A stretch of DNA of 34,848 nt, taken from NCBI GenBank assembly GCA_031281585.1, contig JAITFE010000021.1, positions 1-34,848 on the forward strand, written 5' to 3'. The stretch is from Bifidobacteriaceae bacterium. GTDB taxonomy: Bacteria; Actinomycetota; Actinomycetes; Actinomycetales; WQXJ01. The position numbers were made by a program, and so were the translations under genes. Positions 1 through 7,538 of the stretch are shown here, piece after piece; the stretch's first letter is position 1; each line of letters opens with the position of its first letter. The notes beneath the pieces were generated by a model. That model worked only from the letters and a program-made list of their open reading frames with translations. It was not told the origin of the DNA and searched no databases.

Positions 1-1
1 C

Positions 2-115
2 GAGACGGGCGGCCGAAAGGCGGTCGCCCTGGACGGGAAGACCGTCCAGGGCGCGAGGGGCGGCGCCGGCGGCGCAAGCCCCGCCCGCCGCCGTCGCCGA
101 GCGGGTCCGGGGCCA
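2..115 (+). pseudogene. Remnant of an ISAs1-family transposase
   Basis: Reading from base 2, the frame gives AVALDGKTVQGARGG, which matches the conserved block of ISAs1/H-repeat transposases (typically I-A-[IV]-DGKT-[LV]-R-G) that surrounds the first catalytic Asp of the DDE domain. The next expected segment (PHLVAA... in relatives) is visible only after a change of frame, as PAAVAERV around bases 88-111, so a short deletion has broken the gene. Nothing further of the family (KSNEI, second Asp) can be followed. The 5' part lies outside the window. I infer a dead insertion-sequence fragment; the identification rests on one motif plus a frameshifted continuation. Confidence 0.5.
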
Positions 116-144
116 CCGGATCGGCAACCCACTGCTCGCCAACC

Positions 145-547
145 AAACACGACCTTGCCCAGACCTTGCGGGCGGCACGCCCTTGAGCCGGAACGCGGTT
201 GGCTCTGTGGCACGATGCGCCAAAACGAAAGCCAGCCCCGCCACCACGGTGGCCGTCTCGATCGCCGTGCCGCGCAGCCCGGCGATCGGCTTTTGGGCGA
301 AGCCGACCCAATGCGGCGAGTTCTCACGCAGCGCGGCGCGCTCGCGCGGAACGCGCAGTTGGTGGCGGTCCTTAGTGATGATGGCGTCGAACTCGCCCGA
401 TCGGGCCGCTTCGAACAAGGCGACATCCTCCTGCCCGCCAAGGCCCTGCCCGCGAACCGTCTCGAAAAGGTGATCCGGGTAGACCGCCCGCAACGCGTGC
501 ATCACCTGCTCGTTGACGTTCTCGTCGATCAGGAAGCTCGCGCAGCG
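145..547 (-). pseudogene. PIN-like (VapC45/DUF5615-type) toxin, broken
   Basis: The minus-strand frame from about base 541 reads FLIDENVNEQ..., then ETVRGQGLGGQEDVALFEAA, then DAIITKDRHQLRVP and a C-terminal AIETATVVAGLAFVL...TAFRLKGVP. This is the layout of PIN-like toxins: N-terminal LIDEN with two acidic residues, a central acidic E/D pair, and the ITKD/TRD motif. No ATG, GTG or TTG lies in frame ahead of FLIDEN, although a clear AGGAGG sits at 563-558 where a start would be expected. At the other end the frame has no stop and runs into the ISAs1 remnant. Just upstream, between the stop of the DUF4143 gene and base 529, a stretch reading TPEAAADALSFDQEVRAVAA may be the tail of a lost antitoxin. 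I infer a decayed toxin-antitoxin module; RNase activity is a family expectation only. Confidence 0.55.
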
Positions 548-615
548 ACCGCCCGTACCTCCTGGTCGAATGACAAGGCGTCTGCGGCGGCCTCCGGGGT
601 GGCACCAGGCCGTGC

Positions 616-1905
616 TTAGCCGGCGGCGCTGGACACGGCGGGATCCGCCTCCCAAACGGCGCTGATCGGGACGGCCCGGTTCTTGGGGCCGAACGCGAGC
701 GTGGTCTGGCCGGTGTAGAGGACAAGGCCGGCCAGCAGGTCGTCGCCCACGCGGGCGGAGAGATGGTTGATGCCGGCGAAGTCGTCCGGGCGTACCGTTG
801 TAGACGCCTTCACGTCTATGGCTACTACCTCGCTGCGGCGATTCTCCAGCAGGATGTCGACTTCGGTCTTGTCTTTGGTTCGGTAGTGAAACAACTCGGC
901 TTGGGTCTTGGACCAGGTCAACTGGCGCGCGATCTCCATGGCGACAAATCCCTCCATGAGTCCCCCCAGTGCGTTGCCACCGACTCGCCGCAGACTTGTC
1001 TGGTCCTGGCCCAAGATGTTGGCGGCGATTCCCGAGTCGACGAACGCCGCTTTGGGTGTCGAGATAGCGCGAGATCCAAGGTTGCGCGACCAGGCCGGGA
1101 TGCGCTTGATGAGAAACACCTCCTCCATGAGGCTGAGATAACGCTGAACCGTGCTTTGGGGCAGGCCAAGCTCGCCGGCCAGGTTTCCGGGGACCAGCAA
1201 CTGACCGGACCGCGCCGCCAGCAGCCGAATGAGCGCGCGCAACTCAGGGCCGCGCTCGATTGCCGATAGTTGGACGACATCCCGGTTGATCAAGTCAGCC
1301 ATGTAGTTGTTAAAGAACGCCGCGCGCCTGTTTCCGGTCCGCGCCACCGCCGCCGGGAAACCGCCGCGGAGGATCCGGTCCACGTAGTCATCTCTGTTCT
1401 GATCAGACTGATGACCGAATTCCGGGCCGTCCGCGAAGACCGCGTCCACAAATCCATCGGCTCGGCCATCGATCTCGCCTTGCGACAAGGGCCACAACTC
1501 GATGGTCTCCATCCTGCCGGGAAGGGAATCCGGCAGTTTGCGCAAGCCAAGAACACGGGCCGAACCCGTCAACAGAAACCGGCCCGGCCGCGGGTCGGCG
1601 TCCACCGTCTCCTTGATCGCTAGAAGCAGCTCCGGATCCCGTTGGATTTCGTCGATCACCACTAGTCCGTCTCCCCGGACAAACCCGGTCGGATCGAAGG
1701 CCGCCGCTTGCCGATTGGACGCGTTGTCCAGGCTGCGCCAACTTGCCTTTAGATTGCGGCCAATCTGGGAAACCAAAGTCGACTTGCCGCATTGGCGGGC
1801 GCCGTTGACCAAGACAACTCGCGTGTCGCCCAGCGCCTCGACCACGCCAGGGCCCGCGTGGCGGGGCAAGAGGCGGCCCAAAGGAGACTGCAGCGCATGG
1901 CTCAT
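616..1905 (-). CDS. DUF4143-type AAA ATPase
   Basis: 429-residue protein of the common prokaryotic AAA + DUF4143 family, for which no general cellular function is established. A Walker A loop GARQCGKST lies at about residues 34-42 and a Walker B LVVIDEIQ at about 80-86, followed by the sensor-like LLTGSA. The C-terminal DUF4143 part contains TEVDILLE...VVAIDVKAS, resembling the D-ExK core of restriction-endonuclease-fold domains. The frame stays open to base 2061, but those extra residues translate short DNA repeats, so the ATG at 1905 (second choice 1914) is preferred. It is followed by toxin remnants and preceded by four 23-bp direct repeats that could be its operator. Such genes are typical of variable islands and are often next to toxin genes. 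The gene itself looks intact. Confidence 0.85.
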   Translation of the reverse strand: MSHALQSPLGRLLPRHAGPGVVEALGDTRVVLVNGARQCGKSTLVSQIGRNLKASWRSLDNASNRQAAAFDPTGFVRGDGLVVIDEIQRDPELLLAIKETVDADPRPGRFLLTGSARVLGLRKLPDSLPGRMETIELWPLSQGEIDGRADGFVDAVFADGPEFGHQSDQNRDDYVDRILRGGFPAAVARTGNRRAAFFNNYMADLINRDVVQLSAIERGPELRALIRLLAARSGQLLVPGNLAGELGLPQSTVQRYLSLMEEVFLIKRIPAWSRNLGSRAISTPKAAFVDSGIAANILGQDQTSLRRVGGNALGGLMEGFVAMEIARQLTWSKTQAELFHYRTKDKTEVDILLENRRSEVVAIDVKASTTVRPDDFAGINHLSARVGDDLLAGLVLYTGQTTLAFGPKNRAVPISAVWEADPAVSSAAG

Positions 1906-1927
1906 GGTCCCCATTCTGCCACGTCCC

Positions 1928-2017
1928 GTGCAAGTTTGGTCGCCGGGTCTGCGCAAGTTTGGCCGCCGGGTCTGTGCAAGTTTAGTCGCTGAGTGCGTGC
2001 AAGTTTGGTCGCCGCAG
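1928..2017. repeat. Four 23-bp direct repeats upstream of the DUF4143 gene
   Basis: The heptamer caagttt begins at 1931, 1954, 1977 and 2000, exactly 23 bp apart, inside a unit close to gtgcaagtttggtcgcc plus about six more bases. The units are similar but not identical. They occupy the 22-110 bp upstream of the preferred ATG (1905) of the minus-strand ATPase gene. Two helical turns of spacing and this position suggest a multi-site operator. Alternatively they are translated as part of a longer N-terminus. Confidence 0.8.
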
Positions 2018-2129
2018 CCGCGTCGGCTCTGCCGCCGTCGCCGGGTGAAGGTCGCCGCCAACTGGCCGGGGAGCCCAGGTCTGGCGCAAAGGCGGAATGA
2101 GCGCCAGGCTGTGCGCGGGGCGAGGCCGT

Positions 2130-2969
2130 CTACCCGGCGGCATTGATCCCTGATCGGCGCGCCGAACGCCGGGCCCGGAGGCGCCGGCAGGCCCAGACCG
2201 TTGCCGCCCCCAGGGCGGCTGAGACCAGAACCGCCGCGAGGCTGGTCGCGGCAAAGCGGTGGTTTTCCGCGCGCACGGAGTTTGGGGCGGCGAAATGCAC
2301 AACCTCCCAGCCGCGGGATTCGGCCACTCGCCGCAGGGCGCGCGAGGGATTGACCACGGCCGGGTGGCCCACCGCCTCAAGCATCGGCAAGTCGGTTATC
2401 GAATCGGAATAGGCGAACGACTGCGCCAGGTCGTAGCCCTCCCTCTCGGCGAGCGCGGTTATGGCTTCGACCTTGGCGGGGCCGTAGTTGAAGAAGTCGG
2501 CGCCGCCGGTGTAGCGGCCGTCTTTGACCTCCATGCGGGTGGCCAGGCAGTGGTCCGCGCCCAGCATGGCGCCGATAGGCTCGACCAATTCGCGGCTCGA
2601 GGCTGAGACGATCACCACGTCCCGGCCGGCGTCGCGATGCGACTGGATCAGTTCCGCCGCCTCGCTGAAGACCTGCGGGCCCACTATGGCGGCCAATCGC
2701 TCGCGCGCCAGGCGGGCCAGACGGCTGGCGTCCCAGCCCGCGATCACCCCGCCCAGCAGGTGTCGCAGCCGCTCCGATTGCGATTGACCCGCCGCGCCGA
2801 GTTGATAGGTGGCCTGGGCGTAGGCGGAGCGGAGCACGGTCCGCCGCCGGAGCATGCCCTCGGCGATCAGGGTCGAGGTCAGGGCGAGAGTCGAACTGCG
2901 GGCGATGATCGTCTTGTCCAGATCGAAAAAGGCGGCGGGCTTCTTCGGCGTGGCGGGCTGGTCGGTCAT
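2130..2969 (-). CDS. HAD-IB family phosphatase (SerB-like)
   Basis: 279-residue haloacid-dehalogenase-superfamily hydrolase of subfamily IB. Motif I is FFDLDKT (nucleophile Asp16, acid/base Asp18), motif II is VIVSASS, the motif III lysine lies in GPAKVEAI, and motif IV is AYSDSITDLPML. A hydrophobic stretch near the C-terminus (SLAAVLVSAALGAATVWA) followed by an Arg-rich tail suggests a single membrane anchor with the catalytic domain in the cytoplasm. Relatives of this family sit divergently beside the ssd-tad genes in many actinobacteria, as here, with about 75 bp between the starts. The substrate cannot be read from sequence; phosphoserine-like or phospholipid-derived phosphomonoesters are family possibilities. 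The ATG at 2969 gives the usual N-terminus, though its ribosome binding site is weak. Confidence 0.88.
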   Translation of the reverse strand: MTDQPATPKKPAAFFDLDKTIIARSSTLALTSTLIAEGMLRRRTVLRSAYAQATYQLGAAGQSQSERLRHLLGGVIAGWDASRLARLARERLAAIVGPQVFSEAAELIQSHRDAGRDVVIVSASSRELVEPIGAMLGADHCLATRMEVKDGRYTGGADFFNYGPAKVEAITALAEREGYDLAQSFAYSDSITDLPMLEAVGHPAVVNPSRALRRVAESRGWEVVHFAAPNSVRAENHRFAATSLAAVLVSAALGAATVWACRRLRARRSARRSGINAAG

Positions 2970-3045
2970 TCCAAGGATTTTGGCAGATGTGAAGAGCCGA
3001 TGTCATCCACAGGAACGGCGGCGGTTGGTGGCTTCCGTCGCCCGG

Positions 3046-4182
3046 ATGCCCCATTCTTTGGCTGTGCCGATCCCCCAAGTGGCCCTCATGACCGAAGACT
3101 CCGGCCTGGTTGAAGCTGCCACACGGGCCATCTGGGAAGCGGGCGCGGCGGTTCAGCAACTGACCGCCCCGGAGCAACTCGCGTTGTTGCCAGCCCCGCC
3201 GCGGGTTCTGGTTTGCGGCCATGACGTGGACCCGGCGGCCGCGAACGCCGCGGCGCGCCTCAGGCCGGAATGCCGCGTGGTGCTGGCGGCGCTGGGCGAC
3301 CACTCACGGGCGGCGGGCGAATGCCTGGTCCTGCCCCAGTCGGCCCGCCAACTCACCCACCTGGTCGAAGACTGCTGCCGCCCTTCCGGCGCCGCCCGGC
3401 GGGTCGGGGTGATAGGCGCCCACGGCGGGGCGGGCGCCAGTTGTCTGGCGGTGGCTTTGGCGCTGGCCCTCGCCGCGCGGTCGGGCCGCCGGACAAGCGT
3501 GCGCCTGGCCAGTCTGAACCGGGCTGGCGCGCCGATTGGCCCCCTCCTGGCCGTGGAAGGCGCCCGGAGTTGGGCCGAGTCCTTCGAACCTCCGCCGGGC
3601 GCGGGCGCGGCCGTCCCGCACATGGTCCAGGGGGTGGAGTTGCTGGAGGCCGAAGCGCCGCCGGAAGACGTGCCCGCCTGGCGTGTCCGCCAAGCGCTGG
3701 AGGTGTGGGAAGAGCGGGCGCCGGGCGGATACACCGTGTTGGACGCCGGGTTGGGAGCGCCCGGAGGGGCTTGGCGTGCCGCCAGTTGGGCGGACCGCCG
3801 GGTGGTCGTGGCGCGGGCCGACCCGGCCGGAGCGGCGGCGTTGGCCGCGGTGGCCGCAGACTTGGCGGAGCTGGGACTGGACTTCTGCGTCGCCGTGCGG
3901 GAGCTCCGGGGCGGACTGGGGGCTGGGGAGGTGGCGGACGGCATCGGCGGCCGTGTCTTCACCATTGGCGACGAGAGGGCGTTCACCGCGAGTCTGGTCC
4001 ACGGCGTCACCCCGGGCGACCGGGCGAAAGGCAGGCTGGCGCGGGCCGCCAACGACTTGGCCGGATGGGTTGGCGGCGGAGAGGCGGCCACGGACCCGGC
4101 GCCGCCCGCGCGGCGCGCCCGCCGGACCAGAAGGCGCTCGCTGCCCGCCTTCGAGCCTGCGGCTTTCGCGGAGGAATGGTGA
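3046..4182 (+). CDS. ssd: Ssd/CpaE-like (TadZ-type) protein
   Basis: About 378 residues. An N-terminal receiver-like segment (VALMTEDSGLVEAA...) is followed by a MinD/ParA-like domain starting RRVGVIGAHGGAGAS. The P-loop is deviant: it keeps the Gly run but has GAGAS where active ATPases have GKGGVGKT/S, so neither signature lysine is present. This is the actinobacterial CpaE-homologue/'septum site-determining' family, whose members head tad pilus operons and may place the secretion machine in the cell. The start is uncertain: ATG 3046 keeps the first beta strand, ATG 3088 would cut it, and an in-frame GTG at 3028 lies behind a weak AGGAA. The C-terminus is basic (RRARRTRRRS). The stop overlaps the start of tadA, implying translational coupling. 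Confidence 0.85.
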   Translation: MPHSLAVPIPQVALMTEDSGLVEAATRAIWEAGAAVQQLTAPEQLALLPAPPRVLVCGHDVDPAAANAAARLRPECRVVLAALGDHSRAAGECLVLPQSARQLTHLVEDCCRPSGAARRVGVIGAHGGAGASCLAVALALALAARSGRRTSVRLASLNRAGAPIGPLLAVEGARSWAESFEPPPGAGAAVPHMVQGVELLEAEAPPEDVPAWRVRQALEVWEERAPGGYTVLDAGLGAPGGAWRAASWADRRVVVARADPAGAAALAAVAADLAELGLDFCVAVRELRGGLGAGEVADGIGGRVFTIGDERAFTASLVHGVTPGDRAKGRLARAANDLAGWVGGGEAATDPAPPARRARRTRRRSLPAFEPAAFAEEW

Positions 4183-5177
4183 GGGACCTGGCCGCGCCGG
4201 CCGCTCTGACCGCCTTGCTGTCCGACCCGGGAGTGACGGACGTCCTGGTCAACGGGCCGCAATCGGTTTGGGTGGACGGAGTGGGGGGCCTGCGGCGCGC
4301 GGCCGTCCATCTGGGTGACCAGGCGGCGGTCAGGTCGTTGGCCGTGCGGCTCGCGGCCCAAGGCGGCCGGCGCTTGGACGATGCCGCCCCGATGGTCGAC
4401 GTCCACCTCCCAGGCGGTGTGCGGATGCACGCCGTGGTGCCGCCGGTCGCGCCGGGTGGTCCGCTGATATCCTTCCGGGTCTTCCGCCGCCAGGCCTTGA
4501 CTTTGGAAGATCTGGCGGCCCAGGGCACCTTTTGCGCGGATGGCGCGGCGGCCCTGCGCGCGTTGGTGGATGGGCACGTCAATTTGATGGTTTCGGGCGC
4601 GACGGGGGCCGGCAAGACCACTTTGCTGGCCGCGTTGGTGTCTTTGGCGTCCCCCGCCGAGCGGATCGTGGTGATCGAGGAGGCGCAGGAAATCATCACC
4701 GGCCATCCGCATTGCGTGCGTTTGGAGGCCCGGAACGCCAACGCCGAGGGGACCGGGCTGGTTTCCCTGACCGACCTGGTCCGCGAGTCGCTGCGGATGC
4801 GGCCGGACCGGATTGTGCTTGGCGAATGCCGAGGACCGGAGGTGCGGGAGGTTTTGACGGCGCTCAACACCGGCCACGACGGTTCGGCCGCGACCATCCA
4901 CGCCAACTCCTGCCGGGACGTGCCCGCCCGCCTGGTCGCGCTCGGGTCGCTGGCGGGGTTGGACGGGCGCACCGTGGCGGTTCAGGCCGCCGCCGCGCTC
5001 GGTGCGGTGGTGCACTTGGCGCGACGTCCCGACGGCCGCCGGGTGGTGGCCGAGTTGGCGGCGTTTGAGCTGGTGGAGGGTGAATTGGTGGCCCGCACCG
5101 CCCTGCTCTTCGGGCCTTCGGGTCTTTCGCGGGGGCCGGGTTGGGCGGCGCTGGAACGGCGCCTGGCGCGCTCATGA
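4176..5177 (+). CDS. tadA: TadA/CpaF secretion ATPase
   Basis: 333-residue cytoplasmic ATPase that powers assembly and retraction of Flp/Tad (type IVc) pili. Walker A is GATGAGKT at residues 141-148. The Asp box region reads IVVIEEAQE (from 164), the Walker B-like block is RIVLGECRG (212-220), and the His box is GHDGSAATIHAN (233-244). All core motifs are present, although the protein is shorter than many CpaF proteins because the N-terminal extension is small. A GGAGG at 4170-4174 is only one base from ATG 4176 and four from the adjacent GTG 4179, so the GTG may be the true start. It overlaps the end of the ssd-like gene by 7 bp and shares ATGA with the next gene, which indicates one operon. 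Confidence 0.95.
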   Translation: MVRDLAAPAALTALLSDPGVTDVLVNGPQSVWVDGVGGLRRAAVHLGDQAAVRSLAVRLAAQGGRRLDDAAPMVDVHLPGGVRMHAVVPPVAPGGPLISFRVFRRQALTLEDLAAQGTFCADGAAALRALVDGHVNLMVSGATGAGKTTLLAALVSLASPAERIVVIEEAQEIITGHPHCVRLEARNANAEGTGLVSLTDLVRESLRMRPDRIVLGECRGPEVREVLTALNTGHDGSAATIHANSCRDVPARLVALGSLAGLDGRTVAVQAAAALGAVVHLARRPDGRRVVAELAAFELVEGELVARTALLFGPSGLSRGPGWAALERRLARS

Positions 5178-6154
5178 GAGGTTCGGAGTCGCCAAGCGGC
5201 GGAGTCCGGTCCGGGGCTGGCGCCGAATTGACGCTGGAGTGGTTGGCGGAGGCGGTCGAGCAGGTCGCCGCTTTGGCGAAGGCCGGGGTGGCGGGGTCCC
5301 GGCTGTGGGAGCCGCTGCTCGGCCCAGCCGCCGATGCCGACCAGTTGGCCGCGTGGGCCAAGCGGCTTGAGCGGACCCCCGTTGGGCAGTTCGCGGCGGC
5401 CATCGCCGCGGTGCACCGGGTGGCGACCAGGGCTGGGGCCTCCACAGCGGTGCTCCTCGGGTCGGTGGCTGAGGCGCTGGCCGACGCGCAAGAGACCGCC
5501 GATGCCCTGGCCGCCGCGATGGCCGGGCCCAAGTCGAGCGCGCGTCTGCTGCAGTTCTTGCCGTTGCTCGGATTGGTGCTGGGGACGGCGATGGGCGCGT
5601 CTCCAGTGCCGGTGCTGATTGGCGGCGGCGCGGGCACCGTGGCTTTGGTGGTCGGCCTGGGGTTGCTGGCGCTTGGCAGGGTGTGGTCGGGCGTTTTGGT
5701 CCGGTCGGCCTCGCGTCCGGCCAGCACCGATCCGCTGGTGGCAGCCATCCTGGGGGCGGCGCTGCGGGCCGGGCTGGTGCTTCCCGCCGCTCTGGTCGAG
5801 GTGGGCGGGGCTTGGCCGGGACGAGTGGGGTCCGCTTTGGCTGAAGCTGGGCGTGGGCTGGCGGCGGGGCGCAGTTGGGATGCGGCCTGGGGGTCGGCCG
5901 GGGACGGCTTCGCGGATGTGTTGTGCCGGGTCTTGCGGCCGGTTTGGGAATCCGGCGCGGAGGCGGGTCCGCTGCTGGCGGGCGCGGCCGCCAGGGCGGT
6001 GCGGGCGGAACGGCGTCGACTCGCCCAAGGCGCCGCGCGTCTTGGGGTTCACTTGATGGCGCCGCTCGGACTCTGCTACCTGCCCGCTTTCATCGCGCTG
6101 GGCCTGGTGCCGGTGGTCTTGTCCTTCGCCGGGGCGTTGCTGCCGGGTCTGTGA
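5174..6154 (+). CDS. TadB-TadC fused membrane platform protein
   Basis: 326-residue protein with two T2SSF-like halves. The first (residues about 20-180) has the helical pattern ending in GPKSSARLLQFLPLLGLVLG and two membrane segments, as in TadB. The second (about 185-326) starts with LVAAILGAALRAGLVLPAAL, contains RAVRAERRRLAQGAARLGVHLM and ends in hydrophobic segments (GLCYLPAFIALGLVPVVL), as in TadC. In most tad loci these are two genes; here no stop or second start separates them. The protein would form the inner-membrane platform on which TadA acts. The ATG at 5174 overlaps the tadA stop as ATGA. The protein is short for a full TadB plus TadC, so some soluble part has been lost. Confidence 0.85.
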   Translation: MRGSESPSGGVRSGAGAELTLEWLAEAVEQVAALAKAGVAGSRLWEPLLGPAADADQLAAWAKRLERTPVGQFAAAIAAVHRVATRAGASTAVLLGSVAEALADAQETADALAAAMAGPKSSARLLQFLPLLGLVLGTAMGASPVPVLIGGGAGTVALVVGLGLLALGRVWSGVLVRSASRPASTDPLVAAILGAALRAGLVLPAALVEVGGAWPGRVGSALAEAGRGLAAGRSWDAAWGSAGDGFADVLCRVLRPVWESGAEAGPLLAGAAARAVRAERRRLAQGAARLGVHLMAPLGLCYLPAFIALGLVPVVLSFAGALLPGL

Positions 6155-6263
6155 CGGCGCTGCGGGCCGGTTGTCCACAAGGCTTTTGTTTCTGGGCCGG
6201 AGCCCGTGGGTTGGTGATGTTGGCTGGGTAGATCACTGGACCAAGCCGGAAAGGCGACCGCAC

Positions 6264-6488
6264 ATGAAAGCTATTGCTCGGATTCTGAGCTGTTGGCAGC
6301 CATTGGATGAGGATCGACTGACCGCCGCTGGGTTGTTGGGAGAGGACCCGGAGGCTGGGGGCATAACGGCTGAATACGCCATCGCGATCCTGACCGCCGC
6401 AGGCTTCGCCGGCCTGCTCTTGGCCATCCTCCAATCGGACACCGTGCGCGGCTGGCTGTTGGCCATTGTCGAACGGGCTCTTGGCTAG
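6264..6488 (+). CDS. DUF4244 small pilin-like membrane protein
   Basis: 74-residue peptide with a soluble N-terminus and the block GGITAEYAIAILTAAGFAGLL, then LQSDTVRGWLLAIVERAL. The ITAEYA element resembles the Flp prepilin cleavage region (Gly before a hydrophobic helix with Glu at +5), and the family (DUF4244) occupies the Flp position in actinobacterial tad loci. It is probably the major subunit processed by a TadV-type prepilin peptidase; no such peptidase gene is in the window. The ATG at 6264 follows GGAAAGG by about ten bases. Its TAG stop shares a base with the GTG of the next gene, so the two are coupled. An in-frame start at 6171 is less likely because it adds unrelated residues. 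Confidence 0.85.
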   Translation: MKAIARILSCWQPLDEDRLTAAGLLGEDPEAGGITAEYAIAILTAAGFAGLLLAILQSDTVRGWLLAIVERALG

Positions 6489-6841
6489 TGGCCGGTCGTT
6501 CCGACCGGGGGAGCATCACCGCCGAACTGGCATTGACGCTGCCCGCCGTGGTTGGGCTCATGGCTATAGTGCTGGTGATCGGCTCGGCGGCGGTGAGCCA
6601 GCTGGCGGTGGCCGGAGGAGCGCGGGCTGGCGCTCGCGCTGCTGCGCTGGGCCAAAACGACACCGAAATCCAGGCAGCGGCTCAAGCAGTCGCGGGCGGC
6701 GGGGTGACGGTGCAGGTCAGCCGCGGCGACGGTCTGGTCCGGGTGACTTGCGCCCGCGCGGTACCCGTGCCGCCCTTCGGCCATCGTTTGGCCCACGCGG
6801 AGGCGGTAGCGGCCTGCGAACCCGCGCGCGGCTGCGGCTGA
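6488..6841 (+). CDS. TadE-like minor pseudopilin
   Basis: 117-residue protein beginning GRSDRGSITAELALTLPAVVGLM, the TadE signature: a Gly-Ser, then Glu after a short spacer, then one hydrophobic helix (about residues 9-40). The remainder is an exported domain with two cysteines (VTCARA and VAACEP) plus a C-terminal one. TadE-type pseudopilins are processed like Flp and are needed for pilus assembly. The GTG start at 6488 overlaps the TAG of the DUF4244 gene. No function beyond the family can be inferred. Confidence 0.85.
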   Translation: MAGRSDRGSITAELALTLPAVVGLMAIVLVIGSAAVSQLAVAGGARAGARAAALGQNDTEIQAAAQAVAGGGVTVQVSRGDGLVRVTCARAVPVPPFGHRLAHAEAVAACEPARGCG

Positions 6842-6963
6842 ACGCGCAGGCGGCGGGTGCGTAACCGGGGCGCGGCAGAAGTGCGGACGCGGGTGCTGCG
6901 GCGCGCGGCTGAGGTTCAGCACGCGGGCTGCGGTCGAGCAGCTGGGGCGCAGGAGGAATGCTG

Positions 6964-7380
6964 ATGCGGGCGAACCTGCAACGGCCGCAGTCGGGCAGGA
7001 GCCGAGGCGCGGTCCTTGGTGACGATTGCGCGCAACGTGACCGAGGTTCCGGCACCGTGTTGGCGGTTGGCCTGGTCGGGGCTTTGGCTGCCGCCGCACT
7101 GGCCCTGGCCACAGTCGCGGGCGCGCTGATAGCGCGCGAGCGGGCCGTGACTGCTGCGGACCTAGCCGCTCTGGGGGGCGCCCAGGCCCTGATCGACGGC
7201 CAAGATCTAGCTGCGGCCTGCCAGGCCAGCGGGCAAGTCGCCCAATTGATGGGCGCCGACCAAACTGAATGCGTGCGGGCACCACCCGATCGCCTGACCG
7301 TGACCTGTCGCCTCACAGTCCAGTTGCCGCCGTTCGGCACCCGGAGCGCGGTTGCGTCAGCGCAGGCTGGGCCGCCGTAG
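6964..7380 (+). CDS. TadE-like protein of the helicase/secretion neighbourhood
   Basis: 138-residue exported protein of the type found beside the DEAH helicase in actinobacteria (Rv3654c-like). An N-terminal DRGSGTVLAVGLVGALAAAALALATVAG forms the membrane helix, followed by RERAVTAADLAALGGAQAL, which is highly characteristic of this family and of TadG N-termini. Two ATGs lie close together: 6958 is one base from AGGAGG (6951-6956), whereas 6964 is seven bases away and is therefore preferred. A gap of about 120 bp separates it from the TadE-like gene, longer than the other gaps in this operon. Cysteines at AAACQAS, TECVRA and VTCRL may form disulfides outside the membrane. Confidence 0.85.
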   Translation: MRANLQRPQSGRSRGAVLGDDCAQRDRGSGTVLAVGLVGALAAAALALATVAGALIARERAVTAADLAALGGAQALIDGQDLAAACQASGQVAQLMGADQTECVRAPPDRLTVTCRLTVQLPPFGTRSAVASAQAGPP

Positions 7381-7406
7381 CAGACCTTCGCATCGGGCCG
7401 AATGAC

Positions 7407-7440
7407 GGCAGGGGCCGTCAACCGTGCGCGCTTCCCTGCC
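7407..7440. terminator. Possible stem-loop between convergent genes
   Basis: GGCAGGG at 7407-7413 and CCCTGCC at 7434-7440 can pair across a 20-base loop between the end of the tad genes and the end of the convergent EF-Tu-like gene. There is no U-run and the loop is long, so this is only a weak terminator candidate. Confidence 0.25.
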
Positions 7441-7538
7441 GGAGCCCCTCATGGGAACGGATGAGTTCAGGGTGGGATCGGCGGCGTCCGTGAAATCAAC
7501 TGCGACAGCATGTCCATGACGGCCTGGCCACCGGCCGC

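Noticed and set aside
3153-5015. Long open frame antisense to the ssd-like and tadA genes
   Set aside because: It lies opposite two well-recognised genes, is Arg/Ala/Pro-rich and has no domain; it is a by-product of high GC in the third codon position.
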